Part shown: piece after piece, positions 54,298 through 64,000 of the stretch | How the letters are laid out: each line of letters starts with the position of its first letter | Numbering within the stretch: the stretch's first letter is position 1 | NCBI RefSeq assembly: GCF_002113375.1 | Contig: NZ_NEHO01000001.1 | Span: forward strand, 577,685 to 641,684 | Length of the DNA: 64,000 bases | Origin: Pseudomonas sp. R37(2017) | Lineage (GTDB): Bacteria; Pseudomonadota; Gammaproteobacteria; Pseudomonadales; Pseudomonadaceae | Direction: 5' to 3' | The notes under the pieces: generated by a model | The model's database searches: none | What the model saw: the letters and a program-made list of their open reading frames with translations, nothing else | Told to the model about the DNA's origin: nothing | Translations under genes and position numbers: made by a program

Positions 54298-54885
54298 ATG
54301 TCCTTCGCTGAGCAACTAACCCGCCTGCAAGTCTTCCTCGACGCCGATGAACTGCATGACGAGGCGCTGGACTACGTGGCCGCCCACGGCTACCTCACTG
54401 CGCTGTCGATCTGTTCCGAAACCGTTCCTGATCGTGAGTGGATCGACGCATTGTTCGCCGAAGAGCCGCATTACAGTGGCGAAGCCCAGCGCGAAGAGAT
54501 CGAAGCCACGCTGATCGGCCTCAAGGCCCACATCGCCCGCCAACTGGCCTCCGACGAGGAGTTCGAGCTGCCGTGCGACCTCGACCTGGGCGACGACCCG
54601 GACGACTCCGAGCTGCGCGGCTGGTGCATCGGCTTCATGGAAGGCGTGTTCCTGCGCGAAGAAGCCTGGTTCGAAACCGCCGAAGACGAAGTCAGCGAAA
54701 TGCTGCTGCCGATCATGGTCGGTTCGGGTCTGTTCGACGAGCAGCCGGAGTTCTCCGACATTGCCGCCGATGCCAACCTGATGGACGACATGATCGTGCA
54801 GATCCCGGAAGCCCTGACCGCGCTGTACCTGCTGTGCAACGCGCCAGACGAAAAACCGGCGATTCTCAAGCCACGCCACCACTAA
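54298..54885 (+). CDS. YecA/YgfB-family (UPF0149) protein
   Basis: 195 residues of an acidic helical protein. The family pattern is visible in LHDEALDYVAAHGYLTALSI, FELPCDLDLGDDPDDSELRG and WCIGFMEGVFLREEAWFE. It lacks the C-terminal SEC-C zinc motif of full-length YecA. The function of this subgroup is unknown. Divergent from recQ; followed 10 bases later by the DUF454 gene. Confidence 0.85.
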   Translation: MSFAEQLTRLQVFLDADELHDEALDYVAAHGYLTALSICSETVPDREWIDALFAEEPHYSGEAQREEIEATLIGLKAHIARQLASDEEFELPCDLDLGDDPDDSELRGWCIGFMEGVFLREEAWFETAEDEVSEMLLPIMVGSGLFDEQPEFSDIAADANLMDDMIVQIPEALTALYLLCNAPDEKPAILKPRHH

Positions 54886-54895
54886 AGTCCGGCCT

Positions 54896-55291
54896 ATGGA
54901 CAACCCCATAGGCAACCGCCCCCTGATGTTGCGCTACGTGCTGCTGGCCATCGGCTGGCTGAGCGTAGTGCTGGGGGTGATCGGGATTTTCCTGCCGGTA
55001 CTGCCTACCACCCCTTTCCTGCTGCTGGCGGCCGCCTGCTTCGCCCGCAGCTCGCCGCGCTTCTATCAATGGCTGGTCGAGCATCCTCGGCTCGGTCCGT
55101 GGATTCGTGACTACCTGGATGGCAATGGCATTCCACTCAAGGGCAAGGTCTACGCCATCGGCCTGATGTGGGCGAGCATCCTGTTCTCCTGCTATCTGGT
55201 GCCGCGGCCCTGGGCTCGGGGGTTCATGCTGACCAGTGCCGTGCTGGTGACGATCTACATCCTCAGGCAAAAAACCCTGCGCAAACCCTGA
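54896..55291 (+). CDS. DUF454 (YbaN-like) inner-membrane protein
   Basis: 131 residues with three or four spans. The family signature is GVIGIFLPVLPTTPFLLLAA and FARSSPRFYQWLVEHPRLGP. The first ATG at 54896 is used; an ATG ten codons later would give a shorter N-terminus. Function unknown. It is probably co-transcribed with the YecA-like gene. Confidence 0.88.
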   Translation: MDNPIGNRPLMLRYVLLAIGWLSVVLGVIGIFLPVLPTTPFLLLAAACFARSSPRFYQWLVEHPRLGPWIRDYLDGNGIPLKGKVYAIGLMWASILFSCYLVPRPWARGFMLTSAVLVTIYILRQKTLRKP

Positions 55292-55391
55292 TTTCACCCT
55301 CGCCACAGGCGTTCAGTCTCGTCCGACGACCTGCCCTTCCCCGGCAAAAACTCCACCTAAACTTCACACACCTACACTCGAGCAGCCAGAC

Positions 55392-56099
55392 ATGGCCCGC
55401 AGTCTGCGTAGTCCAGGATGGCCAGCGCTCCGACTTCGGCTCGGCGGATGGTTGCTGCTGGCTGGTTTGCTCCTGGCCGTATTCAACGGGGTCCGGGCCG
55501 ACTGGGACTTTGCGCAGATCCTGCAAACCGTCGAACAGCGCTACGGCCCGCCGGGACCGGCACGAGTCCGGGTCGAGGCGTGGAGTCAAATGCTGCAAGC
55601 TGCACGCGGCGCGCCAGAGCGTGAGCAGCTCAATACGGTGAACCGCTTCTTCAATCAGCAGTTGAATTTCCAGGACGACATTCGCATCTGGCAACAGACC
55701 GATTACTGGGCCACGCCCGTCGAAGCCCTGATCAAGGGCGCCGCCGATTGCGAGGACTATGCATTGGCGAAGTATTTCAGCCTGCGCCGACTCGGCATTC
55801 CCAGCGAAAAACTGCGCATCACCTACGTCAAGGCCCTGAACCAGAACCAGGCGCACATGGTGCTGACGTTCTACAACAGCCCTGCGGCTGACCCACTGGT
55901 GCTGGACAACCTGATCAGCGAAATCCGCCCCGCGTCCCAACGCAAAGACTTGCTGCCGGTGTACGCCTTCAACGCCGAAGGCCTGTATCTGCCGGGCAAG
56001 AACGGCGGCCAGCGCAGCAGCGACTCGAAAAAGCTCTCGCGCTGGCAGGACGTTTTGAAAAAGATGCAGGCCGAAGGCTTCGACATCGGCGACGGCTAA
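55392..56099 (+). CDS. lapG: Periplasmic adhesin-cleaving cysteine protease LapG
   Basis: 235 residues. A signal/anchor segment (GGWLLLAGLLLAVFNGVRAD) leads into the bacterial transglutaminase-like protease fold. The catalytic triad is Cys120 (GAADCEDYA), His155 (NQAHMVL) and Asp172 (LVLDNLI). LapG removes the N-terminal retention module of large adhesins at a double-alanine site, releasing them from the surface. It is in operon with lapD, which inhibits it at high c-di-GMP. Confidence 0.94.
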   Translation: MARSLRSPGWPALRLRLGGWLLLAGLLLAVFNGVRADWDFAQILQTVEQRYGPPGPARVRVEAWSQMLQAARGAPEREQLNTVNRFFNQQLNFQDDIRIWQQTDYWATPVEALIKGAADCEDYALAKYFSLRRLGIPSEKLRITYVKALNQNQAHMVLTFYNSPAADPLVLDNLISEIRPASQRKDLLPVYAFNAEGLYLPGKNGGQRSSDSKKLSRWQDVLKKMQAEGFDIGDG

Positions 56100-56121
56100 C
56101 CGCCATGGCAAGGAGCGATGT

Positions 56122-58062
56122 ATGACACTGCGTAAACAGTTGTTCCTGGCCATCTGCCTGTTCCTGCTGGTGGCGTTCAGCGGCAGTTTTTTTGCCAGCC
56201 TTGAAAGCTCCCGCGAGCAAACGCTCAGTCAACTGCGCGCCCACGCCCAGGATGCAGCCACCGCGCTGGGGTTGTCGCTGACGGCACAGGTCGACGACCC
56301 GGCAATGATGGAGCTGATGGTCAGTTCGATTTTCGACAGCGGCTATTTCAGCAGCATCCGCGTCATCAGGCTCAAGGATCAGCAAACCCTGGTGGAGCGC
56401 AGCGCACCGACGAAAATCGACGGTGTGCCTGACTGGTTCGTCAGCCTGGTCAACCTGCGCCCGGAGGGCGGCGATGCCTTGATCATGCGCGGCTGGGAAC
56501 AATTGGCACGGGTCGAAGTACTGAGTAATCCGCAATTCGCCCTGGCCAAGCTCTGGGACAGCACCCTCGGCAGCCTGATCTGGTTACTGTTGTGCGGGCT
56601 GTTCAGTGCGGTGATTGGGGGATGGATGCTGCGCCGGCAATTCCGCCCGCTCGACAGCATGGTCCGACAAGCCGAGGCCATCAGTAAACGCGAGTTTCTC
56701 AGCCTGCCCAAACTGCCACGGACACCGGAACTGAAACGGGTGGTGCTGGCCATGAACCAGATGGTCGAAAAGCTCAAGGCGCTGTTCGTCGAAGAGGCCG
56801 AGCGCAGCGAAAAGCTACGGGCCGAATCCTGGCTGGACAACCTCACCGGTCTGGCCAACCGGCGCCTGTTCGACGAGCAACTGGCCGACCATTTGCGAGT
56901 ATGCGAACAGAGCCGCGATGGCCATTTACTGATGCTGCGGATCAACGACCTGAACGGACTCAACCAGCGACTGGGCAGCCAACGGACAGACGCACTGATC
57001 AGTGCCGTGGGCGAATTGCTCAAGCGTCTGACTCAATTGCCGGAGCGGCGCGCCTGGCTGGCGGCGCGCAATCGGGGTGGAGAATTCAGCCTGTTGACAC
57101 CGGGCCTGGATGCCGAAAGTGCTGCGCGCCTGGCCGCCGATGTCAGCATCAGCCTGGAGAATCTGCGCCTGACCGGCGCCAGCGATTGCATGCCGGTTGC
57201 CCATCTTGGTGTTGTCGCCTACCACCCCGGTGAGCCGGTCGGCAATGTACTTCTGCGCCTTGATCAGGCGCTGACCGAATCATGGCAACATCTCGAGCGA
57301 CCCTGGGTGTACCTGGGCCACCGTGACACCGCGCCGAATCACTCCCAGCACGACTGGCGCACCTGGATCGACGATGCCTTGACCGAAGGCAAAATGCAGT
57401 TGTACTTCCAGCCCGTCGTGCAATGCGCCGACACCCGCCAGGTACTGCACCACAAAGTGCTTGCACGCCTGCTTGACCCACAGGGCGAAGCGATTGCCGC
57501 CGGACATTTCCTGCCGTGGATCGAACGTCTCGGCTGGTCGGCGCGGTTCGACCTGGCGATGCTAGAAGCCACGCTGGACGACCTGGTGGTCAACCGCCGC
57601 CCTTTGGCACTGAGTTTGTCCGGCAGCACTCTACGCGATCAGGTGCAATGGCGAGCAGTCCTCGACCTGCTCGACTCTCTTCCCGAACTGGCGCCGCTGC
57701 TGACCCTGGAAATCGACGAGCGCCAGTTGCCATCCGCCGAAGAACTGCAGCGTTTGAGCCACAGTCTGCTTGCCAGCGGTTATCGAATCGGCCTGCAACA
57801 CTTTGGCGGGCGCTTCAGCCAGATCGGCAACCTCACTCAACTGGGTCTGGCCTACCTGAAAATCGATGGAGCCTACATTCGCAACATCGACGAGCAGCCT
57901 GACAAGCGGCTGTTCATCGACGCGATCTTTCGCGCGACCCACAGCATTGATTTGCCGCTGATTGCCGAGATGGTCGAGACACCAGGGGAACTGGAAGTCA
58001 TCCGCGAGTTGGGTGTATTCGGGGCGATGGGGCGGTTGATCGGGTCGCCGAAGCCAACTTAG
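56122..58062 (+). CDS. lapD: Inner-membrane c-di-GMP receptor LapD
   Basis: 646 residues. There is a first span (about 6-24), a periplasmic LapG-binding domain (about 25-150), a second span (about 150-172) and HAMP, then a degenerate GGDEF domain (RGGEF) and a degenerate EAL domain (KVLARL in place of the EAL signature; KIDGAYIRNI near the end). This is the non-enzymatic form that binds c-di-GMP and passes the signal outward to sequester LapG. It begins 22 bases after lapG. Confidence 0.95.
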   Translation: MTLRKQLFLAICLFLLVAFSGSFFASLESSREQTLSQLRAHAQDAATALGLSLTAQVDDPAMMELMVSSIFDSGYFSSIRVIRLKDQQTLVERSAPTKIDGVPDWFVSLVNLRPEGGDALIMRGWEQLARVEVLSNPQFALAKLWDSTLGSLIWLLLCGLFSAVIGGWMLRRQFRPLDSMVRQAEAISKREFLSLPKLPRTPELKRVVLAMNQMVEKLKALFVEEAERSEKLRAESWLDNLTGLANRRLFDEQLADHLRVCEQSRDGHLLMLRINDLNGLNQRLGSQRTDALISAVGELLKRLTQLPERRAWLAARNRGGEFSLLTPGLDAESAARLAADVSISLENLRLTGASDCMPVAHLGVVAYHPGEPVGNVLLRLDQALTESWQHLERPWVYLGHRDTAPNHSQHDWRTWIDDALTEGKMQLYFQPVVQCADTRQVLHHKVLARLLDPQGEAIAAGHFLPWIERLGWSARFDLAMLEATLDDLVVNRRPLALSLSGSTLRDQVQWRAVLDLLDSLPELAPLLTLEIDERQLPSAEELQRLSHSLLASGYRIGLQHFGGRFSQIGNLTQLGLAYLKIDGAYIRNIDEQPDKRLFIDAIFRATHSIDLPLIAEMVETPGELEVIRELGVFGAMGRLIGSPKPT

Positions 58063-58193
58063 TCAGGCAACCCATGCAACTTTTACCTTCTTCGAAAAGC
58101 AACTTCTATCGTTATTTATGACAGTAGGAAAGCTATCGACCCAGGTTTTAAATCACTCCGGCAACCTCACTGATCAACACCGGAGTCACCATC

Positions 58194-59396
58194 ATGACGG
58201 CTAAATCACCCACTTCGACATTCACGTCAACCACGCGGAATGAAGCGAAAACAACCTTCGATGAAATCCTGGACAGCAGCGGCAGCCTTGTTGCCAAAAA
58301 TGGCGTTACTTTTGACAAAACCCTGGTACTCAAGGGTACGGCTGGCGCAACTAAGGACCTCTGGATTCGCGACAACCAGATCCGGCTTACTGACGTGACC
58401 AGCGAAGCGTCAGGAAACTGGACCACAAAACTCGAATTCAACTTTGGCTTCAAACGCTACAGCCTTGATGCTATTGAAAAAAAACCACCTTACGATTCCT
58501 CCCCACAGTACATTTTCGTTCTGGCGACCGAGACGCCAATCATCGACAAAGTCGCTGGCAAGGATGGCCCGATCGAAAATGGCGGCACCTACGACGGCGA
58601 CTCGCTGGAGTTCTCCGGCTACGCACCTCCCGATATGGAAGTTCAAGCGTTCAACGGCGACTCACCCACGGACAAGAAAGCCACTGTCAATGGTGACGGC
58701 CTGTTCAAACTCACCCTCGACGGGCTTGCCGCCGGCAACTACAGCATCAGGATCAGGGCAGCCAATGACAAGGAATCCAGCGCTTTCACCTTCCGCGTCC
58801 CAGGGGATGTGGAACTGAGCCTGGATGACGTCCTCGAGTCCGAAGGCGGTCCTTCTGTTCCTGAAGGCGGCACCACCAACAAGAGTCAGTTGATCATCAA
58901 GGGACATGCCATGCCCGGTGAGAGCATTCAGCTACTCAATGGCGGCGCCCCCATAAAAGACGCCATTGCAACTGCGAATCCCGGCGATGGTGCCTGGAAA
59001 ATCCTGCTCGATGTGACAGACGGCGCCTATTGCCTCGCCGCCAGGGCGGACTATGGCGACGGGCAAATCACCGAGCCCCGCACCTTTACCGTGGCATCCA
59101 TCCTCAAGCCGCACAACACTCGCGTGTACGATTCGGACGGTCTGGTCGAGGACAACGGTAGCACCCCATACAACCATGTAATTGTCCGGGGGGATGCGGC
59201 CCCGTCAGCGCAGATCAGGCTAAAGATCAATGGCGTCAGCAATCCGAAACCGGAACCGACCGACGATAACGGTAAATGGGCCAGATTGGTTACAGGTCTG
59301 GAGCACGCAACCACTTATCAATTCATCGCGGTGGCAGACCATGGTGACGACTCAGAGTCTGATCCCTGGACGATTACTGCCGGAGTACTGCGTTAA
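58194..59396 (+). CDS. Four-repeat Ig-like domain protein of unknown function
   Basis: 400 residues made almost entirely of four beta-rich repeats of about 90-100 residues (near 20-110, 110-205, 205-305, 305-395). Each has a start like GGPSVPEGGTTNKSQLIIKG or DGLVEDNGSTPYNHVIVRG, and then a glycine- and aspartate-rich strand (GDGAWKILLDVTDGAYCLAA; DNGKWARLVTGLEHATTYQF). The pattern recalls bacterial Ig-like modules of large adhesins. There is no signal peptide, membrane span or RTX repeat. The ribosome site GGAGTCACC is present. It sits between lapD and a convergent adhesin gene. I do not recognise the family. Confidence 0.75.
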   Translation: MTAKSPTSTFTSTTRNEAKTTFDEILDSSGSLVAKNGVTFDKTLVLKGTAGATKDLWIRDNQIRLTDVTSEASGNWTTKLEFNFGFKRYSLDAIEKKPPYDSSPQYIFVLATETPIIDKVAGKDGPIENGGTYDGDSLEFSGYAPPDMEVQAFNGDSPTDKKATVNGDGLFKLTLDGLAAGNYSIRIRAANDKESSAFTFRVPGDVELSLDDVLESEGGPSVPEGGTTNKSQLIIKGHAMPGESIQLLNGGAPIKDAIATANPGDGAWKILLDVTDGAYCLAARADYGDGQITEPRTFTVASILKPHNTRVYDSDGLVEDNGSTPYNHVIVRGDAAPSAQIRLKINGVSNPKPEPTDDNGKWARLVTGLEHATTYQFIAVADHGDDSESDPWTITAGVLR

Positions 59397-59428
59397 AGAC
59401 TCCAGTGGTAGTTAGACACCATTGAATG

Positions 59429-59463
59429 AAAAAACCGCCATCCCTTACACAGGGATGACGGTT
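59429..59463. terminator. Bidirectional terminator between the Ig-like gene and the adhesin gene
   Basis: AACCG-C-CATCCCT and AGGGATG-A-CGGTT form a 12-base stem with one mismatch and a 5-base loop. A run of A precedes it and T-rich bases follow, so it can end the convergent transcripts on both strands; it is stronger for the minus-strand adhesin. Confidence 0.88.
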
Positions 59464-59483
59464 CTTTCGTTCCGGCTTTCAGG

Positions 59484-62400
59484 TCACACGTTGTCCACCT
59501 TCAACGAATGATCGTTGAGCATGCCGTTGATGATGGTCGCCGTATCATGCCCGCCCGCGATCACCCCATCCAATCCCGGCGTTACACCATAATGGCTGGC
59601 AAGGTTGACGCCGGCCAGGTCGATGGTCTGATTCGGCGCAGCGCCGGCCATGGCACTGACGTCGATGCTGGTCATCGTCGATGGCCCGGTGCCGGTGACG
59701 GTGAAGTGCAGGTAGTCATCCAGCGAAGCGGTGGTGCCGTTCTCCCCTTGCAGCAGTTGCGACAGGTCGAGCTTGTCGGTGCCAGGCGTGAAGTCGGTGA
59801 TCACGTCGTGACCACTGTTGCCCTTGAGCCACTGGAAGGTATCGGCCCCTGCCCCGCCGCTGAGGGTGTTGTTGCCCAGGCCACCGATCAGCAAGTCATC
59901 GCCCCCCCCGCCGTTGAGGATGTCGTTGCCCAGGCCGCCGTCGATCACGTTGTTATTGTTGTCACCGGTCAATGTGTCGTTGAAGTTCGAACCGGTGAGG
60001 TTTTCGATGCTGGTCAGGGTGTCCGTGCCTGCGCCGAGGGTGTTTTGCCCACCGAGCAGACCGAGGTTGACCGTCACGGCGGCGGTGGCATGGGCGTAGC
60101 TGGCCGTGTCGATGCCTGTACCGCCATCCAGGGTGTCATTGCCCGGGCCGCTGTAGAGCAGATCATTGCCGGCGTCGCCGTGCAGCACGTTGTTGCCGGA
60201 ACCGGCGGTGAGCACATCATTGCCGTCACCGGCATTGATGGTGTTGTCGCCCGTGCCCGCCACCAGGATGTCATCCCCGCTGGTGCCGGTGAGGGTATGG
60301 CCGTTCTGATAGCTGATGGTCACATTGGCCGAGTCGCTGCCGCCATGGTTGTCGTTGACGGTGTAGGTGCCGTGGTAGTCCGAAGCACTGTCATGAGCCC
60401 CGGCATAGTTGACGGTCATGGTCAGTTGATAGGTTTCAGAACCATTGCCGCCACCACTCGAACCGTTGGGGATGTTACTGATGTGGATCTGGTAGGTCCC
60501 GTCCCCTGTCGCGGTGATGGTCTGGTTATCCCCGATGGAGGTGAACCCGCCGCCGTTGACCGAGTACTCCATGCTGATACGCCCGGCCGCCAGGTCGTGA
60601 TTGAGGTTGAGGGTTTCGCCATCCTTGAGATTGACGGTAATGAAATCGTCACCCGTACTGCCACCGACCGCACCCAATGCGCCACTGACCACCAGCACAG
60701 CGGTCATGGTCGCGGCATTGGCGACGAAGGCACTGCGGGCGATATTCACGGCCGTCGCGCTGTTGCCGGTAAAGCTGAAGTTCTGGTTGACCCCGGTGAA
60801 GTCAGAGCCCTTCAGTACCCAGCCAGTATTGAAGGATGTCGGTGTCGCCGAGAGTTGGTCACCGTCAGGGTCGGTGTCGTTGGCCAGCAACAGCTCGCCC
60901 GGCACCACGACGGTGCCAGAGAGCACGTTGGTGATGACGTTATCATCGGCGGCCACGGGCGGTGCGTTAGGTATGACCTTGACCGTCAGGGTGGAGCTGG
61001 TTAGGTCGCCGTCGTTGTCGCTGACGGTGAATCCGATGTTTTCGGTGATCAGCACCGACGAGGTTTTCTGGGAAATGTAGGTGTAGTCGCCGGTATCCAG
61101 ATTGATCAGCAAGGTACCGCTGTTGTTGGTGGCAATGTTCAACGTGTTGTTCACGGTGTCGAACGTGCCGTGGTTGAGCCCACCGCTGAAGTTCAGCGAG
61201 CCTTGATTACTGTTGCCGCTCGGATCGTAGGTGTACGTGGTGCCGTCCACCGTGATGGTCTTGACGAAGCCGCCGTCGGCACCGAAGGTTCCGCCCTCAC
61301 CCAGTAGCGAACCGGTCACCGGTGCGCCGATCACAGTGCCGGACAGCACCGAGTTGAGCTGGTTGAGGTCGGTCACCACCACCGAATTGGTGTCGGTGTG
61401 GCTGATACCGTCATAGGCCAGCGGATCGAGGTTGGCGTTGCTCACGCCACTGCCCAGGCCGATCGCGTAGTTCTTGATGTTGTTGGCATCGAGGAAGGCT
61501 TTCAGCGCGGTTTCATCGGCGGTGCCGATTTCCTGGCCGCTGGTGGGTTTGCCGTCGGAGAAGAAGTAGCCGATGTTTTGCGCACCCGTGAGTTTGCCCG
61601 AGGTATTGAACGCCGTTTGCATGGTTGCCACAGCGGCGTCGTAGTTGGTGCCGCCGTTTGCGGTGAGGCCGGTGAGCAGTGTCTTGGCGGTCGCGACATC
61701 GACCCACACCGAGGTCCTGTCCGAAGCGCTGCTGCTGAAGGTGACGAGTTGCACTTTCACGTCGCCGAGGTCGTCGTATTTATCCAGCAAGGCACTGATG
61801 GCCTGCTTGGCCAGCTCCAGCCGCGACAGGCCTGTTACGCCGGAAGGGTCGGCCATACTGCCGGAGACATCGAGCACGATCAGCAGGTTGGAATCGATCT
61901 CCACGGCCGCCACCGAACGATCCGATGCCACCGCCTTGGGCACGTCATCGACAATGTTGACCACGATGGTGCTGGTGCTGCTGTTGCCTGCCGCATCAGT
62001 GGCCTTGTAGGTGAAGCTCTCGCTCAGGCTGTTCGGGCCGTCGTTGGCATTCGGCAAGGTTTTCGGTGCCGAGGTCAGGGTGTAGGTGTAGCTGCCGTCT
62101 GGATTGAGCAGGATCTGCCCGTAGGTGCCGGTAGCGCTGCCGACCAGCGTGTAGGTGAGCGCGCCGCTGGCACCCGAGACAGATCCGACCAGGGTTCCGG
62201 ACGCGGTTTCGCCGGTATTGCCCGGGTCGCTGCCGGTGACCGTACCGGCAGCCAGGTCCTGGCCATCCTTGCTCAGGTCGAGGGCTTTTTCGTAGACCGT
62301 CACGTCGCTATCGGGGTTGGCCTTGATGACGCTGTTGGCCACGTCGATGGTGATGGTGGTGGTGCTTTCATCGCCATCGGAGTCGCGCACGGTATAGGTG

Positions 62401-64000
62401 AAGGTATCAGTGGCCCCGGCGGGGCCGACCGAATTCGAGTTGCTGTGATACACCGCGTTGCCATTGGCATCGAGGGTCAGGTAACCATAGGTGCCATTGA
62501 TCGGGTTGCCCAGGCCGCCGACAGCCGACGTCGCGGTATCGCTACCGGCGCGCACGCCAACCACCGTCGCAGGACCATCGGCGCCGCTGATGTCATTGCC
62601 CAGCACACTGATATTGACCGTACCGCCCTCCGTCACCGACGACGAGTCGGGTTTGGCGCTCGGCAGGTCATCGACGATGTTGACATTGAGTTGTCCTGTC
62701 GCCGTGTCGCCGTCAGTGTCTGTGGCCACGACGTCGAAGTTCTCGGTCAGGTTGTTGGCGCCGTTGGCCGTTGGATGGGCTTCGTTATCGTTGAGGGTGT
62801 AGCTGTAGCTGATCACCCCTGTGGCAGTGTTGAACCCGGTGATGGTCAGGGTACTGCCCAGCGGCGTAACGGCGGTTTGCGGGAAGCCGGCGACCACGCC
62901 ACCAGTGACCACGGCGATGCCACCGACAGTCAGGGTTTGCAGGCCATCCAGGGCGGTCAGCGTAAAGGTCCCGCTCTGGGTCAGGGCCGACGTGCTGGGG
63001 CTGGAGCCATCACTGAGATTTTTCTCGTAGACCGTCAGCTCGCCGCCATTCACGTCGAGACCATTGAGAGTCACCAGGTCATCGTTGTTATGGACCTGCA
63101 GTTCCAGGTAGGCGGTGCTGCTGTCGCCGTCCGAGTCGGTGATGGTGTAGCTGAAGGTTTCCGTGCCGCTGCCACCGCCGTGCAGGGCTTTGAAATCGGC
63201 ATCGCTGGTGTTCAGCGTGTAGACGTAGGTGCCGTTGGCATTCAGCACCAGGGTGCCGTAGGTGCCGGTGAAGGTGCCGGGGGTGATCGGGCCGGTGTTT
63301 GCTCCGACCGTCACGCGGTCGGCGCCTTGCACGTCGTTGCTCAGCACGTTGCCGTTGAGGGTCAGCAGGGTTTCCGAGGCCGTATTGGCATTGCTGTCGT
63401 TCATGCCTTTGGGCAGGTCGTCGACGATGTTGACGTCGAGGCTGCCGGTGGCGGTGCTGCCGTTGTCGTCGACCACGGTCACGGCGAACTGCTCAGGCAG
63501 GGTGTTGGCGTTGTTGCCCGTCGGGTGCGCTTCGTTGTCGTTGAGGGTGTAGCTGTAGCTCACCACGCCGGTGGCGGCGTTGAAGCCGGTGATGGTCAGG
63601 GTGCTGCCCAGCGGCGTGGTGACCGATTGCGGGAAGCCCGCCGCCACGCCAGCGGTGACCACGGCGATGCCGCCCACGGTCAGGCTGGTGACACCATCGA
63701 GGGCAGTGACGGTGAAGGTGCCGTTCTGGGTCAGGGCCGTGGCATCCGGTGCGCTGCCGTCGCTGAGGTTTTTTTCGTAGACCGTCAGTTCGCCGCCATA
63801 CACGTTGAGGCCGGTGAGGACCACCGGATCGTCGTTATTGTGGACCTGCAGTTCCAGGTAGGCGGTGCTGCTGTCGCCGTCCGAATCGGTGATGGTGTAG
63901 CTGAAGGTTTCCGTGCCGCTGCCACCGCCGTGCAGGGCTTTGAAGTCGGCAGCGCTGGTGTCGAGGGTGTAGGTGTAGGTGCCGTTGGCATTCAGCACCA
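59484..64000 (-). CDS. lapA: Giant RTX adhesin, LapA/MapA class, partial (N-terminus beyond right edge)
   Basis: The frame is open to base 64000, giving about 1505 C-terminal residues. Order: two near-identical 250-residue repeats of cadherin/Ig-like type ([20 protein letters not shown]) and a third related unit; a von Willebrand A domain (about 700-860) with MIDAS-type LDVSGSMAD; further beta repeats; then RTX calcium-binding nonapeptides (about 1235-1400, for example [20 protein letters not shown]) and a type I secretion C-terminus ([17 protein letters not shown]). It would be exported by an ABC type I system and held at the surface until LapG cleaves it. Adjacent lapGD favours LapA; MapA is the alternative. 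The cleavage region is not in view. Confidence 0.85.
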   Translation of the reverse strand, partial: VLNANGTYTYTLDTSAADFKALHGGGSGTETFSYTITDSDGDSSTAYLELQVHNNDDPVVLTGLNVYGGELTVYEKNLSDGSAPDATALTQNGTFTVTALDGVTSLTVGGIAVVTAGVAAGFPQSVTTPLGSTLTITGFNAATGVVSYSYTLNDNEAHPTGNNANTLPEQFAVTVVDDNGSTATGSLDVNIVDDLPKGMNDSNANTASETLLTLNGNVLSNDVQGADRVTVGANTGPITPGTFTGTYGTLVLNANGTYVYTLNTSDADFKALHGGGSGTETFSYTITDSDGDSSTAYLELQVHNNDDLVTLNGLDVNGGELTVYEKNLSDGSSPSTSALTQSGTFTLTALDGLQTLTVGGIAVVTGGVVAGFPQTAVTPLGSTLTITGFNTATGVISYSYTLNDNEAHPTANGANNLTENFDVVATDTDGDTATGQLNVNIVDDLPSAKPDSSSVTEGGTVNISVLGNDISGADGPATVVGVRAGSDTATSAVGGLGNPINGTYGYLTLDANGNAVYHSNSNSVGPAGATDTFTYTVRDSDGDESTTTITIDVANSVIKANPDSDVTVYEKALDLSKDGQDLAAGTVTGSDPGNTGETASGTLVGSVSGASGALTYTLVGSATGTYGQILLNPDGSYTYTLTSAPKTLPNANDGPNSLSESFTYKATDAAGNSSTSTIVVNIVDDVPKAVASDRSVAAVEIDSNLLIVLDVSGSMADPSGVTGLSRLELAKQAISALLDKYDDLGDVKVQLVTFSSSASDRTSVWVDVATAKTLLTGLTANGGTNYDAAVATMQTAFNTSGKLTGAQNIGYFFSDGKPTSGQEIGTADETALKAFLDANNIKNYAIGLGSGVSNANLDPLAYDGISHTDTNSVVVTDLNQLNSVLSGTVIGAPVTGSLLGEGGTFGADGGFVKTITVDGTTYTYDPSGNSNQGSLNFSGGLNHGTFDTVNNTLNIATNNSGTLLINLDTGDYTYISQKTSSVLITENIGFTVSDNDGDLTSSTLTVKVIPNAPPVAADDNVITNVLSGTVVVPGELLLANDTDPDGDQLSATPTSFNTGWVLKGSDFTGVNQNFSFTGNSATAVNIARSAFVANAATMTAVLVVSGALGAVGGSTGDDFITVNLKDGETLNLNHDLAAGRISMEYSVNGGGFTSIGDNQTITATGDGTYQIHISNIPNGSSGGGNGSETYQLTMTVNYAGAHDSASDYHGTYTVNDNHGGSDSANVTISYQNGHTLTGTSGDDILVAGTGDNTINAGDGNDVLTAGSGNNVLHGDAGNDLLYSGPGNDTLDGGTGIDTASYAHATAAVTVNLGLLGGQNTLGAGTDTLTSIENLTGSNFNDTLTGDNNNNVIDGGLGNDILNGGGGDDLLIGGLGNNTLSGGAGADTFQWLKGNSGHDVITDFTPGTDKLDLSQLLQGENGTTASLDDYLHFTVTGTGPSTMTSIDVSAMAGAAPNQTIDLAGVNLASHYGVTPGLDGVIAGGHDTATIINGMLNDHSLKVDNV

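Noticed and set aside
61000..64000. Suspected assembly duplication in the adhesin
   Set aside because: The copies differ at many codons and keep frame, so they are genuine coding repeats.
1..64000. tRNA, rRNA and transposase genes
   Set aside because: None could be recognised on either strand.

Overview
The window is chromosomal DNA of a fluorescent Pseudomonas, most likely of the P. fluorescens group. The reasons are GC-rich coding, a complete flgFGHIJKL operon, the phhRABC-arfB-aroP gene order, the cpxR/cpxP-like/cpxA-trkH order, the lapG-lapD pair, and six short palindromic elements carrying GAGCGAGCCTGCTCGCGA, which is typical of Pseudomonas REP sequences. No rRNA, tRNA, CRISPR array, insertion sequence, integrase or transposase was seen. 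Family names come from recognition of motifs, since no database search was possible.

Region 1 (1-9.3 kb, minus strand) is a flagellin-glycosylation type island. rfbF and rfbG make CDP-4-keto-6-deoxyglucose. A 3,5-epimerase-like protein, a sugar C-methyltransferase, a PLP aminotransferase and a hexapeptide acyltransferase (cut by the left edge) would turn this into a branched, acylated amino sugar. A 1196-residue multi-module glycosyltransferase lies between these genes and the flagellar genes. Region 2 (9.4-17.8 kb, minus) is flgFGHIJKL behind a good sigma-54 promoter. Region 3 (18-22.1 kb, minus) is napEDABC, the periplasmic nitrate reductase, behind an Anr/FNR-type box. Region 4 (22.1-33.2 kb) is aromatic amino acid metabolism: phhR, divergent phhABC, and aroP, with candidate PhhR boxes at phhA and far upstream of aroP. 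Between arfB and aroP sits an AT-rich accessory island: an orphan Hcp, an overlapping putative type VI effector (DUF4225-like by memory), and two paralogous 69-residue membrane proteins on the facing strand that look like immunity proteins. This is the most novel item in the window.

Region 5 (33.3-43.2 kb) holds the minus-strand run trpH-like, yciO, scpA, scpB, rluB, then plus-strand yciB, yciI and a Cpx-type envelope stress system (cpxR, a CpxP/Spy-like protein behind a CpxR-type box, cpxA). Region 6 (43.3-55.3 kb) is mixed housekeeping and regulatory genes: trkH, two AraC regulators, an Mpo1-like protein, an HD protein, a metallophosphoesterase, an EamA exporter, a SelW-like protein, a short FimV-like protein, a MarR regulator, recQ, a YecA-family protein and a DUF454 protein.

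Region 7 (55.4-64 kb) is a biofilm locus. lapG (periplasmic protease) and lapD (c-di-GMP receptor) are followed by an unusual four-repeat Ig-like protein. Convergent to these is the C-terminal 1.5 thousand residues of a giant RTX adhesin (LapA/MapA class) with repeats, a von Willebrand A domain and calcium-binding nonapeptides. Its N-terminus lies beyond the right edge.

The window thus joins motility (flagellum and its decoration), anaerobic respiration, aromatic amino acid use, envelope stress, interbacterial competition and surface attachment.
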